A DNA stretch of 64,000 nt from Fluviicola chungangensis (GTDB taxonomy: Bacteria; Bacteroidota; Bacteroidia; Flavobacteriales_D; Crocinitomicaceae). The stretch is taken from assembly GCF_007558725.1 (NCBI RefSeq), contig NZ_VLPL01000001.1, positions 373,984 to 437,983 on the forward strand, read 5' to 3'. Below the pieces are notes generated by a model. The model had not been told where the DNA came from and searched no databases. It saw nothing but the letters and a program-made list of their open reading frames with translations. Every line of letters starts with the position of its first letter. Position 1 is the first letter of the stretch. A program made the position numbers and the translations under genes. Shown here one piece after another: positions 1-10,100 of this stretch.

Positions 1-2
1 AA

Positions 3-1133
3 GTCGTTTTCCAGGGAAAATTCGACGCACTTAAGAAAAACAATGCCAGTCTTACGACACAATACTTAACCGGGGTTCGTGAAATTCCCGTTCCAAAGAA
101 ACGCAGAAACGGAAAGAATAAAATTTCAGTCATTGGTGCGAAAGAACACAACTTGAAGAACATATCGGTTGATTTTCCGTTGAATCGCATCGTAGCAGTG
201 ACCGGGGTAAGCGGCTCAGGAAAATCGACACTTGTCAAAGAAATATTGTATCCGGGCATTCGCAAATACCTGGGACAATATGGAGATCACCAGGGAAATG
301 TGAAACGCATCGAAGGTGACCTTTCCAGTATTGCTGAAATTGAATTGATTGATCAAAATCCGATCGGGAAATCCTCCCGAAGCAACCCTGTAACCTATGT
401 AAAGGCTTTTGACGACATCCGGGAATTGTTTGCCAAACAAAACGCGGCAAAACACAATGGCTATAAACCGGGATTTTTCTCGTTCAACGTGGAAGGCGGG
501 CGCTGTGAAATGTGTGAAGGAGAAGGTGTTGTAACCGTCAGCATGCAATTCATGGCCGATGTACATTTGGTATGTGAATCTTGCGGAGGAAGCCGTTACC
601 GTCAGGAAGCCCTGGAAATTCATTACCGCGACAAAAATATTTCCGACATTCTAAATATGGATATTTCCTCTGCCCTGGCATTTTTCAAGGAAGGGAAAGA
701 CAAATTGGAAGAAAAAATCGTTCAAAAAATTCAACCGCTGGAAGATGTTGGTTTGGGATACCTGCAAATGGGACAATCCAGCAGTTCGTTAAGCGGCGGT
801 GAAGCACAGCGCGTCAAACTGGCTTCATTCCTGATCAAAGGTGCACAAAAAAGCAATAAAACACTTTTCATTTTTGATGAGCCAACAACCGGACTTCATT
901 TTTTTGATATTGAAAAGCTGCTGATCGCATTCAATCGGTTGGTAGATGACGGGCATTCCATCATTGTCATCGAACACAACATGGATGTGATTAAGGCGGC
1001 AGATTGGATTATCGACATTGGTCCTGAAGGTGGAATAAATGGTGGAACTATTGAATTTACAGGCACTCCGGAAGAATTGGTAAAGGTAAAAAACAATTAT
1101 ACGGGAATACACTTAAAGCATAAGTTGAAGTAA
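3..1133 (+). CDS. uvrA: Excinuclease ABC subunit UvrA, C-terminal part (cut by window start)
   Basis: The frame is open from base 3, so the gene begins outside the window; 376 residues are visible. UvrA is the damage-recognition ATPase of nucleotide excision repair and works with UvrB and UvrC. Visible parts are the second ABC half: Walker A GVSGSGKST (visible residues 68-76), the zinc-finger cysteines in CEMC and CESC (168, 171, 191, 194), the signature LSGGEAQR, Walker B LFIFDEPTTGLH and the H-loop in VIEHN. The protein ends in the usual way shortly after IDIGPEGG. A TTG at 153 could be taken for a start, but coding sequence clearly continues upstream (SLTTQYLTGVREIPVPKKR). Whether this is the housekeeping UvrA or a second paralogue cannot be told from this part. 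Confidence 0.96.
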   Translation, partial: VVFQGKFDALKKNNASLTTQYLTGVREIPVPKKRRNGKNKISVIGAKEHNLKNISVDFPLNRIVAVTGVSGSGKSTLVKEILYPGIRKYLGQYGDHQGNVKRIEGDLSSIAEIELIDQNPIGKSSRSNPVTYVKAFDDIRELFAKQNAAKHNGYKPGFFSFNVEGGRCEMCEGEGVVTVSMQFMADVHLVCESCGGSRYRQEALEIHYRDKNISDILNMDISSALAFFKEGKDKLEEKIVQKIQPLEDVGLGYLQMGQSSSSLSGGEAQRVKLASFLIKGAQKSNKTLFIFDEPTTGLHFFDIEKLLIAFNRLVDDGHSIIVIEHNMDVIKAADWIIDIGPEGGINGGTIEFTGTPEELVKVKNNYTGIHLKHKLK

Positions 1134-1219
1134 GATTTAAAGCATCACTTTAAGCACCTTTCGACAATCGACGAAATCAACATTTCATTCGACGAAAACA
1201 GCCAAAAATACAATCCGAA

Positions 1220-1250
1220 TTGGGTGAGAAAGTCGAATCGGCTATCTTAG
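1220..1250 (+). promoter_or_regulatory. Possible Bacteroidota-type promoter of the small lipoprotein gene
   Basis: TTG at 1220-1222 and TATCTTAG at 1243-1250 are separated by 20 bases, the layout of Bacteroidota promoters (TTG at -33, TAnnTTTG at -7), with one mismatch in the -7 element. Transcription would begin almost at the start codon, giving a nearly leaderless message. Confidence 0.35.
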
Positions 1251-1254
1251 CTCC

Positions 1255-1458
1255 ATGATTATGAGGTTAAAACTATTTTGCTTCACACTATTCTTTATAA
1301 ACGGGTTACAATCCTGTTCTACTGAATCAGAAGCACCCGATCAAGCTGTTTCTTCGCTTTCCTCTCAGGACTATATCGCCGAAGAAGAAACAGACGGTCA
1401 AATGGCTTCGGCTGAGGATTTAAAAATGCAGTTCCACGGTTGTAAAGCACATCAATAG
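1255..1458 (+). CDS. Small putative lipoprotein, 67 aa
   Basis: I do not recognise the family. The N-terminus is a short hydrophobic signal ending in a lipobox (FINGLQSC, Cys about residue 21), so a lipid-anchored envelope protein is likely. The rest is short, acidic and rich in Ser, Glu and Asp, with no domain visible. Two in-frame ATGs (1255 and 1261) are possible; the second gives the more ordinary MRLKLFCF start. The gene stands alone between uvrA and a convergent symporter gene, and a shared terminator hairpin lies downstream. The lipobox argues that it is real, but it may be poorly conserved. Confidence 0.5.
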   Translation: MIMRLKLFCFTLFFINGLQSCSTESEAPDQAVSSLSSQDYIAEEETDGQMASAEDLKMQFHGCKAHQ

Positions 1459-1530
1459 AACCTTAACCAAATGCTTTTGCGAATCGCATGATCCGATGGA
1501 TACACGGTAAGTGAAAGTACAACGAATTGA

Positions 1531-1567
1531 AAAACGACGAATGATTCAAGCTATTCGTCGTTTTTTG
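1531..1567. terminator. Bidirectional rho-independent terminator
   Basis: The arms AAAACGACGAAT (1531-1542) and ATTCGTCGTTTT (1553-1564) form a 12-bp stem with a 10-base loop, flanked by A and T runs. It lies between the plus-strand lipoprotein gene and the minus-strand symporter gene and includes the stop codon of the latter. Confidence 0.85.
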
Positions 1568-2951
1568 TTAGGACAAGTTCTCCTTCACTTCGTGCGATAA
1601 CGGCAGATGCCAGGCAATTACCCAGCACATTGATAGAAGTTCGTGCCATATCCATCAATGCATCTACGCCGAAAATGATCGCTGTCTTTTCTACATGGGG
1701 TGCCAGTTTATCAAATTCGCCTACTGTAGAAGCCAAAATAACAAAAGAAGCTCCCCGCACTCCCGCAACACCTTTACTCGTAAGCATTAGCGTTACACAA
1801 ATTGCGATTTGTTCCCCGATTGTAAGCTCTACTCCTGCCATTTGCGCGATAAACACAGTTGCCATTGAAAGGTATAAAGTCGTTCCGTCCAGATTGAAGC
1901 TATACCCCGTTGGTAAGACAAATCCAACAATTTTCTTTGGAACACCGAACGCTTCCATATTTTCCAAAGCTTTAGGCAACGCAGACTCACTACTTGCCGT
2001 TGCAAATGCAATGGACATCGGTTCGTACACATAATTGAAAAAGCGCTTGATCGGAATTTTTGCCAACCAGGCAATCGGCAGAAATACCACCACAACGAAA
2101 ACCACCAGGGTAACATAAAGAGTCGCTACCAGTTTAAATAAGTTCAATAATATCTCTACACCCGAATTGGCAACAGTCGAGACTATAGCACCGAATACGG
2201 CAAAAGGTGCAAGATACATGACAATATCCGTGAATTTAAACATGATTTCCGATAGACTTTCAGTCCAGGTCAGCATGGTTTCCTTTTGCTTTGTATTCTT
2301 GAGTAAACTCAAAGCAATGGCGAAAATCACCGAAAACACCACAATTTGCAAAACATTGTTTTCAGCCATTGACTTCACAACACTTTCCGGGAAAATTTCT
2401 ACAATGTGATCCTTATGCTGTTCCTGTGCACCTACAATATATTTGGCTGCCTTCTCCTTATACGAATCTGTAATCAAACCGGAATCCACTCCTTTTCCGG
2501 CTTGTGAAATGTTAATAGCCAACAACCCGATAAACAATGCAAAAGTGGTTACAATTTCAAAATACAAAATCGACTTCAATCCAATTCGTCCTACCTGACG
2601 AATATTTCCATGGCCCGCAATACCAACTACCAGAGTAGCAAACAAAAGCGGCCCCACCAGTGTTTTCACCATTCGAAGGAAGATATCGCTGAACTTTTGA
2701 GTATAGGCAGCTATAAATGGCAGGTCCAAACCTACTTCAACACCTAAAAGCATCGCAACGAAAATCCAAAGCGACAATTTTTTACGCTTGAACGAGATCA
2801 CCATCAAATACCCCATCAATGCAAAGCGGAGGATTTGAAAAACCAATGCATTGGATGCGGGGAATAAGCTCTGCAAATAGTAAAGTGCTCCGCAAAGCAT
2901 AAAAATGGTTACATACCAGAATAATGAAAAGGGAGACTTTATTGCATTCAT
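1551..2951 (-). CDS. DctA-like dicarboxylate/amino acid:cation symporter
   Basis: This is a 466-residue member of the DAACS/SDF family of elevator-type symporters, which bring C4-dicarboxylates or acidic amino acids across the inner membrane with protons or sodium. Family signatures are intact: SSESALP (residues 320-326, hairpin 1), GYSFNLDGT (349-357, substrate and cation site) and a hairpin-2 region around TSKGVAGVRG (391-400). SSESALP and GYSFNLDGT are the forms typical of DctA C4-dicarboxylate carriers rather than glutamate carriers. The N-terminus has about 60 extra residues with two predicted membrane spans before the usual first helix. It is a single-gene unit ending at the hairpin that overlaps its stop codon. 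Confidence 0.9.
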   Translation of the reverse strand: MNAIKSPFSLFWYVTIFMLCGALYYLQSLFPASNALVFQILRFALMGYLMVISFKRKKLSLWIFVAMLLGVEVGLDLPFIAAYTQKFSDIFLRMVKTLVGPLLFATLVVGIAGHGNIRQVGRIGLKSILYFEIVTTFALFIGLLAINISQAGKGVDSGLITDSYKEKAAKYIVGAQEQHKDHIVEIFPESVVKSMAENNVLQIVVFSVIFAIALSLLKNTKQKETMLTWTESLSEIMFKFTDIVMYLAPFAVFGAIVSTVANSGVEILLNLFKLVATLYVTLVVFVVVVFLPIAWLAKIPIKRFFNYVYEPMSIAFATASSESALPKALENMEAFGVPKKIVGFVLPTGYSFNLDGTTLYLSMATVFIAQMAGVELTIGEQIAICVTLMLTSKGVAGVRGASFVILASTVGEFDKLAPHVEKTAIIFGVDALMDMARTSINVLGNCLASAVIARSEGELVLTKNDE

Positions 2952-3211
2952 AATCTATTGATTTTATGGACAAAAACAGCCACAAAGGAACATGATGCGA
3001 CTATTATTGAAATTAATATTATAGCGTTTTTTTTGCCGTGAGCACAAATTTAACAGGATAATGATGAAAACAAAACGGTTTTTTTTTCGAAAAAAAGTGA
3101 ATACATAGTGTTCGTCTAAGGAATATTTGTAATATTGCATCATCGTTATTAAAATCACATTGCTTTTCGCACGTATTCATTCGAATACAAACAACTAGTC
3201 CAAAATTTTAT
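2952..3211. other. Divergent intergenic region and long rho leader
   Basis: This A+T-rich gap separates the divergent symporter and rho genes. It holds a T-run/A-run palindrome at about 3081-3096 (seven T, CG, seven A) and a weak -7-like TAATATTG at 3130-3137, which would give rho an untranslated leader of roughly 70 bases. I see no known riboswitch. Rho genes are often autoregulated by attenuation in the leader, but nothing here proves it. Confidence 0.35.
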
Positions 3212-5092
3212 ATGAATAATAAAGACTTAAACGGTAAGTTATTACCAGAATTAAGGGAAATTGCTAAATCTCTTGGAGTGAAGAAAGTGGAATCATTCAA
3301 GAAAAACGAATTGATCGAACAGATCCAGGCGAATGCGGCAAGTACTGCAACTACTGAAACCGAAAAAGCTCCGGCTAAACCCAGAGCTAAAAAGGCTGTT
3401 GAGTCGAAAGCAGATCGTATCTCGCCGGCAGCTACAGCTGCAACAGAAGTTCCTGCTGTAGATTTATTCTCTGCCGATGCTCCGGAATCTCCAAAAACGG
3501 AAATTGCCGAAGTAAAACAAGAAACCTCAAATCCTCCGAAAGAGAAGCGTAAACGAATTACAGTTACAGAAGACGCTCCGGTTGAAGCCAAAGCTGAAAC
3601 TCCTGTTACCTCAAATGACACGACTCCAAAAATTGCTGAAGGAGAGACCCAGGAAAATAAAACAGCTGATAAACCCAAACCTTTTGAGCGTTTATTAAAT
3701 AAAAAACCTCAGAATCAGCAAAACCAGCAAAACCAGCGAAACCAGAACCAAAATCAAAATCGCCAGCAGAATCAAAACAATCCCGGCGAAAATCAAAATA
3801 CTCCAAATCAGAACGCTCCTCAGAACCAGGGAAATCAGCAGCGTAACCAAAATAATCAGGGAAATCAGGATCGCCAGAATAATAACAATCAACAGCGAAA
3901 CCAGAACCAGAATCGTCAACAGCAACAAAATCAGGCCCAACAGGAAGAAAAAGTGGATGAAGAAGCTTACAACCTGGTTGGAATTGTTACAGCTGAAGGT
4001 GTTTTGGAGGTTATTCAGGATGGATACGGATTTTTACGTTCTTCCGATTACAATTACCTGCCGTCTCCGGATGACGTATATGTTTCTCAAAGCCAGATCA
4101 AATTATTCGGTTTAAAAACCGGAGATACCGTTAGAGGAACGATTCGTCCACCAAGAGAAGGTGAGAAATTTTTTCCGCTTGTAAAAGTAGACTCCATTAA
4201 CGGAAGAGATCCCGGATACATCCGTGATCGCGTTCCTTTTGAATACCTTACACCATTATTCCCGGACGAAAAATTCAAATTGACCGGTCACAAAGACGAA
4301 TCCATGTCGACAAGAGTAATGGATTTATTTGCACCGATCGGGAAAGGACAACGCGGAATGATTGTGGCCCAGCCAAAAACGGGTAAAACCATGTTGCTGA
4401 AAGACGTAGCAAATGCAATTGCGGCAAATCATCCGGAGGTTTACCTGATTGTATTGTTGATTGATGAGCGTCCGGAAGAAGTTACAGATATGGCCCGCAG
4501 CGTAAAAGCAGAAGTGGTTGCTTCTACATTTGACGAACCGGCTGACCGCCATGTAAAAGTGGCAAATATCGTACTGGAAAAGGCAAAACGCATGGTTGAG
4601 TGTGGTCACGATGTGTGTATCCTATTAGACTCCATTACGCGTTTGGCACGTGCATACAATACGGTTTCACCGGCTTCCGGGAAAGTACTTTCCGGTGGTG
4701 TGGATGCAAATGCATTACACAAACCAAAACGTTTCTTCGGTTCTGCCCGTAAAATTGAAAATGGCGGTTCACTTTCTATTCTTGCAACGGCACTAACGGA
4801 AACAGGTTCCAAAATGGACGAGGTCATTTTCGAAGAATTTAAAGGAACCGGTAACATGGAACTTCAATTGGATCGCAAGATCTCAAACAGAAGAATTTAT
4901 CCTGCAATCGATATTTTGGCATCCGGAACAAGACGTGAAGACTTGTTGGTCGGAAAAGACGTCCTTCAAAGAATCTGGTTGTTACGCAAGTTCATTGCTG
5001 ATATGAATCCGGTGGAAGCTATGGAGTTTGTAAAAGGACACATGGAGAACACCCGTTCCAATGAAGAATTTTTAGTATCAATGAATTCATAA
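3212..5092 (+). CDS. rho: Transcription termination factor Rho with Q/N-rich insertion
   Basis: Rho is the hexameric RNA-dependent ATPase that ends transcription of untranslated RNA. The order is: Rho_N/SAP-like helical region (residues 1-40, [15 protein letters not shown]), an acidic/Lys/Ala-rich linker (about 40-165), an extreme Gln/Asn-rich tract (about 166-242), the cold-shock-like RNA-binding domain (about 255-330, with [20 protein letters not shown]), and the RecA-type ATPase with P-loop AQPKTGKT, the [12 protein letters not shown] segment, and a C-terminus ending FLVSMNS. At 626 residues it is about 200 longer than E. coli Rho, all of the excess being in the linker. The ATPase core looks complete. 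A strong hairpin terminator follows. Confidence 0.97.
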   Translation: MNNKDLNGKLLPELREIAKSLGVKKVESFKKNELIEQIQANAASTATTETEKAPAKPRAKKAVESKADRISPAATAATEVPAVDLFSADAPESPKTEIAEVKQETSNPPKEKRKRITVTEDAPVEAKAETPVTSNDTTPKIAEGETQENKTADKPKPFERLLNKKPQNQQNQQNQRNQNQNQNRQQNQNNPGENQNTPNQNAPQNQGNQQRNQNNQGNQDRQNNNNQQRNQNQNRQQQQNQAQQEEKVDEEAYNLVGIVTAEGVLEVIQDGYGFLRSSDYNYLPSPDDVYVSQSQIKLFGLKTGDTVRGTIRPPREGEKFFPLVKVDSINGRDPGYIRDRVPFEYLTPLFPDEKFKLTGHKDESMSTRVMDLFAPIGKGQRGMIVAQPKTGKTMLLKDVANAIAANHPEVYLIVLLIDERPEEVTDMARSVKAEVVASTFDEPADRHVKVANIVLEKAKRMVECGHDVCILLDSITRLARAYNTVSPASGKVLSGGVDANALHKPKRFFGSARKIENGGSLSILATALTETGSKMDEVIFEEFKGTGNMELQLDRKISNRRIYPAIDILASGTRREDLLVGKDVLQRIWLLRKFIADMNPVEAMEFVKGHMENTRSNEEFLVSMNS

Positions 5093-5097
5093 ATTTG

Positions 5098-5129
5098 AAT
5101 CCTCAGGACTGAATCCGGAGGATTTTTTT
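5098..5129 (+). terminator. Rho-independent terminator after rho
   Basis: AATCCTC (5098-5104) pairs with GAGGATT (5118-5124), followed by a run of seven T. It sits just after the rho stop codon and before the next gene's start at 5140. Confidence 0.8.
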
Positions 5130-5139
5130 CTTTTGTCCC

Positions 5140-5712
5140 ATGCGCACATCAACAAAAATTGCCTTATTGTTTGCAGGTATTTGGTTTTTAGGAAAATACT
5201 GCTTCTTCTATTTTCAGGTTCTTCAGACTACAGAGAAATATCCTATTCAGGTCATGTGGAACATCCTTTGTTTGCTTCTTGCAATGTCTATCGGAAGCAT
5301 TGTTGAAAAAAGAAAGGAAGTCAGAAGTGAAAGCAGTGCATTAGGTGATATCAAGTCCATTCTTGGGATCGGGATGATTTATACCTTGGTTGTAGGTGGA
5401 TTAATCTACCTGTATTATGCGAAAATTGATCCGGCTTACAATGAAAACCAAATTGCAGTGATCCAGGAATCCATGGAGAAAATGGTGAATAATCCGGAAG
5501 AGTTGAAGAAATTCAAAGCAGAGAGACCTGAGTTCGAAGCATATTCGAAAGAAGAAATCCTGGAAAAATCAGCAGAAAGTATCCGTCCGTGGTATCAGGC
5601 CAGTACGGTTATGACCATTTCACTCCTGGGAATGCTTATGCTTTCCGTTATCAATGCATTGATATTGACCATCATTTATCGACGCGTCCTATTCAGACAG
5701 CCCAGACACTAG
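5140..5712 (+). CDS. DUF4199-type membrane protein
   Basis: This 190-residue protein has four likely membrane spans: two near the N-terminus (about 7-25 and 38-55), one at about 75-95 and one at 155-180, with a hydrophilic, Glu/Lys-rich loop between the last two (NENQIAVIQESMEKMVNNPEEL). That layout, with a charged loop carrying YNENQI...PEEL-like segments, matches the DUF4199 family common in Bacteroidota, whose function is unknown. It follows the rho terminator and so is probably transcribed separately. Its last 24 bases overlap the end of the convergent mpl gene. A second DUF4199-like gene lies at 55925. Confidence 0.7.
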   Translation: MRTSTKIALLFAGIWFLGKYCFFYFQVLQTTEKYPIQVMWNILCLLLAMSIGSIVEKRKEVRSESSALGDIKSILGIGMIYTLVVGGLIYLYYAKIDPAYNENQIAVIQESMEKMVNNPEELKKFKAERPEFEAYSKEEILEKSAESIRPWYQASTVMTISLLGMLMLSVINALILTIIYRRVLFRQPRH

Positions 5713-7056
5713 TTCTGTACCCAATTTATCGTAGTCGATCCCGTCGAAATTACCGGATGACATCATCAATAAAACCGAATGGTCCCAATTCTTTGCACGA
5801 ATGAAATCTAATACTTCCTGTGTATCGTTCACAACTTTTACCTTTCCTCCAAAAGCAGCCTGAACCTGCTCAATAGTCAGCGGTTCCAATTTCTTGTGCG
5901 CCACTACCGCCGGACTAAAATAAACCAGTGCTTCATCTGCAGCATTCATTGCTCCGTCATAAAGTGGTAAGAACTCTTTCCTCAAAGAAGAAAACGTATG
6001 CAATTCCATACAGGCAACTACTTTTCGATTCGGATATTGCTCTTTCACAGCAGAGGTAGTCGCTTTCAACTTCGAAGGGGAATGCGCAAAATCCTTAAAC
6101 ATCGTGAACGAATCGTATTCCACTACCTTTTGAAGCCTTTTTCCTGCTCCTTTAAACGTTCTGACAGCACGTAAGAAATCATGGTTGGAAATATTCATTG
6201 ACTCGGCCAAATACATAGCTCCAACAAGATTTTGAAGGTTGTGAGCTCCAAAGATTTGTAACTCGTATTCCTTTCCGTCGAATGTCATGATCGTTCCCGT
6301 ACCGGTTGTCCGGTAAACCGGTGTTTGATAAGGTTTGGTATCTAATCTTTCTTCAAATTCTTCTCCGAGACTTTTTAAAACCGGATCTTCGATATTGTAA
6401 ATCAGTATTCCGTTCGGTTCGATTACCTCGCAGAATTTTCGGAATTGATCCACATAATTTTCCCAAGTTGGAAACACGTTGATGTGATCCCAGGCAATGC
6501 CGCTGATTAACGCCGTATTGGGTTTATAAAGGTGAAACTTCGGCCTTCTGTCGATAGGAGAGCTTAAATATTCATCTCCTTCCAGGATCATGAACGGAGC
6601 TTCATCAGACAGTTTGACCATGCAGTCATACCCTTCCAACTGAGCGCCCACCATGTAATCCACATTCAATCCAAGTGCATTCACGACATGAAGCAACATG
6701 GAAGTAATTGTTGTTTTCCCGTGACTTCCGCCAATCACAATCCGGTATTTATTTTTACTCTGTTCATATAAATATTCCGGGTAAGAATAGATCGGAATAT
6801 TCAATTCCTTTGCTTTTAACAGCTCCGGATTATCCTCTCTAGCATGCATTCCCAAAATCACGGCATCCAAATCTTCTGTAATCTTTTCAGGGAACCAGCC
6901 AATTGCTTCGGGTAAAATTCCCTGATTTTCCAGCCGTGTTCTTGAAGGCTCAAATAGTTCATCGTCGGAACCCGTTACCTTCGCTCCTTTTCGAGACAAA
7001 GCTATTGCTAAATTATGCATCGCGCTTCCTCCGATTGCTATAAAATGAACATTCAT
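5689..7056 (-). CDS. mpl: UDP-N-acetylmuramate:L-alanyl-gamma-D-glutamyl-meso-DAP ligase (Mpl)
   Basis: Mpl attaches the recycled murein tripeptide L-Ala-gamma-D-Glu-mDAP to UDP-MurNAc in the cytoplasm. The 455-residue protein has the Mur-ligase plan: nucleotide-binding N-terminal domain (FIAIGGSAMHNLAIAL; MurC has a related GIGGxGM), ATP loop GGSHGKTT (109-116), the central-domain stretch LEGDEYLSSPIDRRPKF, and the C-terminal domain with FAHSPSK. The reading frame extends to 7113, but the Met at 7056 begins the conserved sequence MNVHFIAIGG and is the better start. The 3' end overlaps the convergent DUF4199 gene by 24 bases, with no room for a normal terminator between them. MurC is the main alternative; the FILEGDEY and FAHSPSK forms favour Mpl. 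Confidence 0.9.
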   Translation of the reverse strand: MNVHFIAIGGSAMHNLAIALSRKGAKVTGSDDELFEPSRTRLENQGILPEAIGWFPEKITEDLDAVILGMHAREDNPELLKAKELNIPIYSYPEYLYEQSKNKYRIVIGGSHGKTTITSMLLHVVNALGLNVDYMVGAQLEGYDCMVKLSDEAPFMILEGDEYLSSPIDRRPKFHLYKPNTALISGIAWDHINVFPTWENYVDQFRKFCEVIEPNGILIYNIEDPVLKSLGEEFEERLDTKPYQTPVYRTTGTGTIMTFDGKEYELQIFGAHNLQNLVGAMYLAESMNISNHDFLRAVRTFKGAGKRLQKVVEYDSFTMFKDFAHSPSKLKATTSAVKEQYPNRKVVACMELHTFSSLRKEFLPLYDGAMNAADEALVYFSPAVVAHKKLEPLTIEQVQAAFGGKVKVVNDTQEVLDFIRAKNWDHSVLLMMSSGNFDGIDYDKLGTELVSGLSE

Positions 7057-7107
7057 AAAACAGAAATTAAATTTAAAAATCGAAATTAACCGAAATGAGC
7101 CATACAA

Positions 7108-7147
7108 AAACAAGCCGGGGCGGAAAATTTTCCGCCCCGGCTTGTTT
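7108..7147. terminator. Perfect 40-bp palindrome, strong bidirectional terminator
   Basis: Bases 7108-7127 are exactly complementary to 7128-7147 (core AAGCCGGGGCGG / CCGCCCCGGCTT around an AAAATTTT centre). A- and T-rich flanks lie on both sides. It is 16 bases past the stop of the giant repeat gene on the minus strand and upstream of mpl, so it should end transcription of the repeat gene before mpl. Confidence 0.85.
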
Positions 7148-7162
7148 ATAATTAAAAAGAAA

Positions 7163-10100
7163 TTAATAATTGCGTTTCAGTTTCGCATCCTGCGTCTCTT
7201 TTTGCCAGATCAACTCCGTACAAGGTTGTCCGTTTTTCGAATATGTCACGATATTCATCGTCTGAGTTCTCAAGTAAACATTTGCCTTTCCATCAATCAC
7301 AACAACTCTTCGGGTAACCACTGCGGAAACCAAACCGTCAGCTCCCAACTGATCGAATTGCTCCTGATTTACACCTTCCTTGTATTTCGTAAGATCCACA
7401 TCATAAGCTCCTGTTGTTGTTTTTTCAGGTTGTTTTGATTCAATTTCGTCAATCGCTTTTTTAGCAGAGATAGCTCTTTCATCACTTTTCTCAGCTATAA
7501 TTTGAGTACTGGTCCCCAGTTCTTTGACAGAATTTTTGATCAGCGCATCATTCTCCGCTGAATGACTGTTCTCACCACTATTTTCCTGAACCTGGTTTTG
7601 AACATGCGTAATCTTGTTTTTATTCTCGACAATCTTGTCATCATTCATTTTTTGCTGCTCGAGCTGTGATTGGGTATTTGCATATTGAATTTCTGTAAAG
7701 GCTTTTTCATTCTCTGCTGCAGCAATGGAAGGTAATTCTTCTCTCTTTTCCGCTTCCAAAACTTTTTCATTCAACAATTTCTTATTTTCAATATTTTTCA
7801 GATATGTTTTATTATAATCTGCTCTGTCGATCTCTGTCTTTTGATCTCTTTTATTTTCAACAACTTCTATATTTTCACGATGCACCTCAATTCTGCTGGA
7901 TATTGCTTCTGCAACTACTTTTGCCGTTTCACTGTTTTTATCTGCAAAACGTGCCGTATTTTCTACATGCGCCAGGTCATTTGTAAGTTTCTTTTCGGAC
8001 TGAACCTTTTCGATCTCCTTCATTTTTTCCTCATTATTCAAAGAAAGATTTTTGTCATCAGTTGTTTTAATGGTAATGTTGTTTTCTACATTTTTCAACA
8101 CTTCCTTTGTTTCAACCGTTCGTTCAGCAGCCTGATTCGAATTTTTATTCATTAGTTCGGTCTGTTTAATCGCTGCATCTTTCACTTTCTTTTCTTCCGC
8201 AAGACGTTCTTCAAAATCATCAATGGAATTTTTCTCCTGGTTGGTTCGAATGTCCGTAAACGTCTCCTCATTTTTTGTAATGTCGGAATACGCTTCATTC
8301 GTCATTTCAACCCCCGTATTGCCCAGGTTTGTTGTCGCTTTTTTAAGCGCTTCATTGTTATCAACCGCTGAACCATCCAATGCATTGTTTGAAACAATCA
8401 CCGCTTGCTCTGCAGCCTCCAGTTGTTCTTTCTGGTTTACAATATTCAATTGATTGATCGTGCTGTACTCTTCTTTACTTTTAGTCATTTCATCAGACTT
8501 CTGATTCATAACGTCAACATTGTTCTGAACTTTTGCATTGGCAGCTGCATCCCGGGCACTGTTATCCACCCTGATCTCAGCGAAAGTACTATCAGCAGAT
8601 AATGCAGAGTTATTTTGCTTTTTAGTCAATTCATTGTTTTTATCGGTAGTCCCGCGAAGTTTTTCCACCATTTTACTGGTTCTTCTGCCTTTCCGTGTTT
8701 CTTTCGCTTTTTGTAATCTGGCAGCTCCTTCGATAAATGAGTCGTCTGTTTCTTCCCCCAAACTTTTTAATTCCACTGTCTGAATTTTTGGTTCGGGAGT
8801 TGTCTTACTTGCCACAGGTTGGCTGGTAATGTTCTGAATTTCCTTCAATCGTTGCTTCGGATATGGATCAGCTGGCCTTTGAGTAACCGCACGCTCATAA
8901 AGTTCCTTCGCTTTGTCATAATTCTTAGTATTAAACTTATCATCAGCACTGCTGATAATATTTCTGTAAATCCGCTCTTTGTCGGCATCAGCTTCTTCTT
9001 TCAATTTAATCTCACATTTCTTTGATTGCTCGTATGCGTAAGCATTGGAAGGGAACTTCGTCAAAATAAGATCGTATGCAGATTTTGCATCAGACCATTT
9101 ATTGTTGTTGAATTCCTGATCAGCGGCAGCGATCAAAGACTGTAGTTCCTTGTTTGCAGCATTTTCCTTTGCAATGTCATCGAGGATCTGGCGCATCTCT
9201 GCAATTTTATTTACAGCGGTCTGATCCTTTGCTTTGTGTCTTAAAGCTTCCTCGTACTGGGAAATCGCACCGTTATAATCCTTACTGAAAGCAGCATTAT
9301 TTCCTCTAGACATAGCCGCTTCGTATAATTTTTGTTCTTCCGCTGCCGGGTCGACTTTGTTGGCAAGCAACGCTTCCAACTCTGCAATTTTTTTGTCCGG
9401 TGTAATGTCATCCGGTTTGATCGTTTTCGCAGCTTTATATGTGCTAATTGCTTCCGGTAATTTATTGGCTTTTGCCAATCCATCCGCCTCGGCCATTTTT
9501 TTAATAAACTGGTTTTGCTGATCCTGAGCTAATTTTTCTTCTTTTTCCAGGTCTGCGATCTGCTGCAGTTTTTGTTTCGGATATTGATCGGCAGGTCTGA
9601 AATTGATCGCGCGATTAAACATCTCTTTTGCTTTTATATAATTCTTCTCTTCAAATGCCTTATTTCCTACATCAATAATTTTCTGGTAAGCCTGATCACC
9701 GTCACTGGTCTCCTGCTCCGAAAGTTTTTTCGCATTTTCCGCTTTTTCTACCGGTAATTTTTCATACGGTTTTAAAACCAATGCAGCATTGTAGGACTGG
9801 ATCGCTTCGGTATATTTCTTTGCCGAAACCAGGTCATCTCCTTTTTTGATTGCAGCAAGGTATTGCTCTTCTACTTTTTGTTGTTCTGCATTCTGAGCTT
9901 TCAGCGCTTTAATCGCATCAATACGATTCCTGGGTTCCTGCTCATTTTTCACAGTTAAAGCTTCACCATATTTCATGATTGCTTCATCGTATTTTTTGGC
10001 AGCTTCCAATTCTTTCGCTTCCGCTAAAATGGTATTGTATTTTTTGTTCAGTTCCGCATCTTTTAATTCTTCTGCGATCTTCTTATCACACCAGATAATC

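Noticed and set aside
1630-2034. Plus-strand 134-codon frame inside the symporter gene
   Set aside because: It is antisense to a clearly conserved transporter and has no recognisable sequence.
3695-3940. Minus-strand 81-codon hydrophobic reading frame
   Set aside because: It is the reverse complement of the Gln/Asn codons of Rho, which naturally gives Leu, Ile and Val codons; no start signal or homology.
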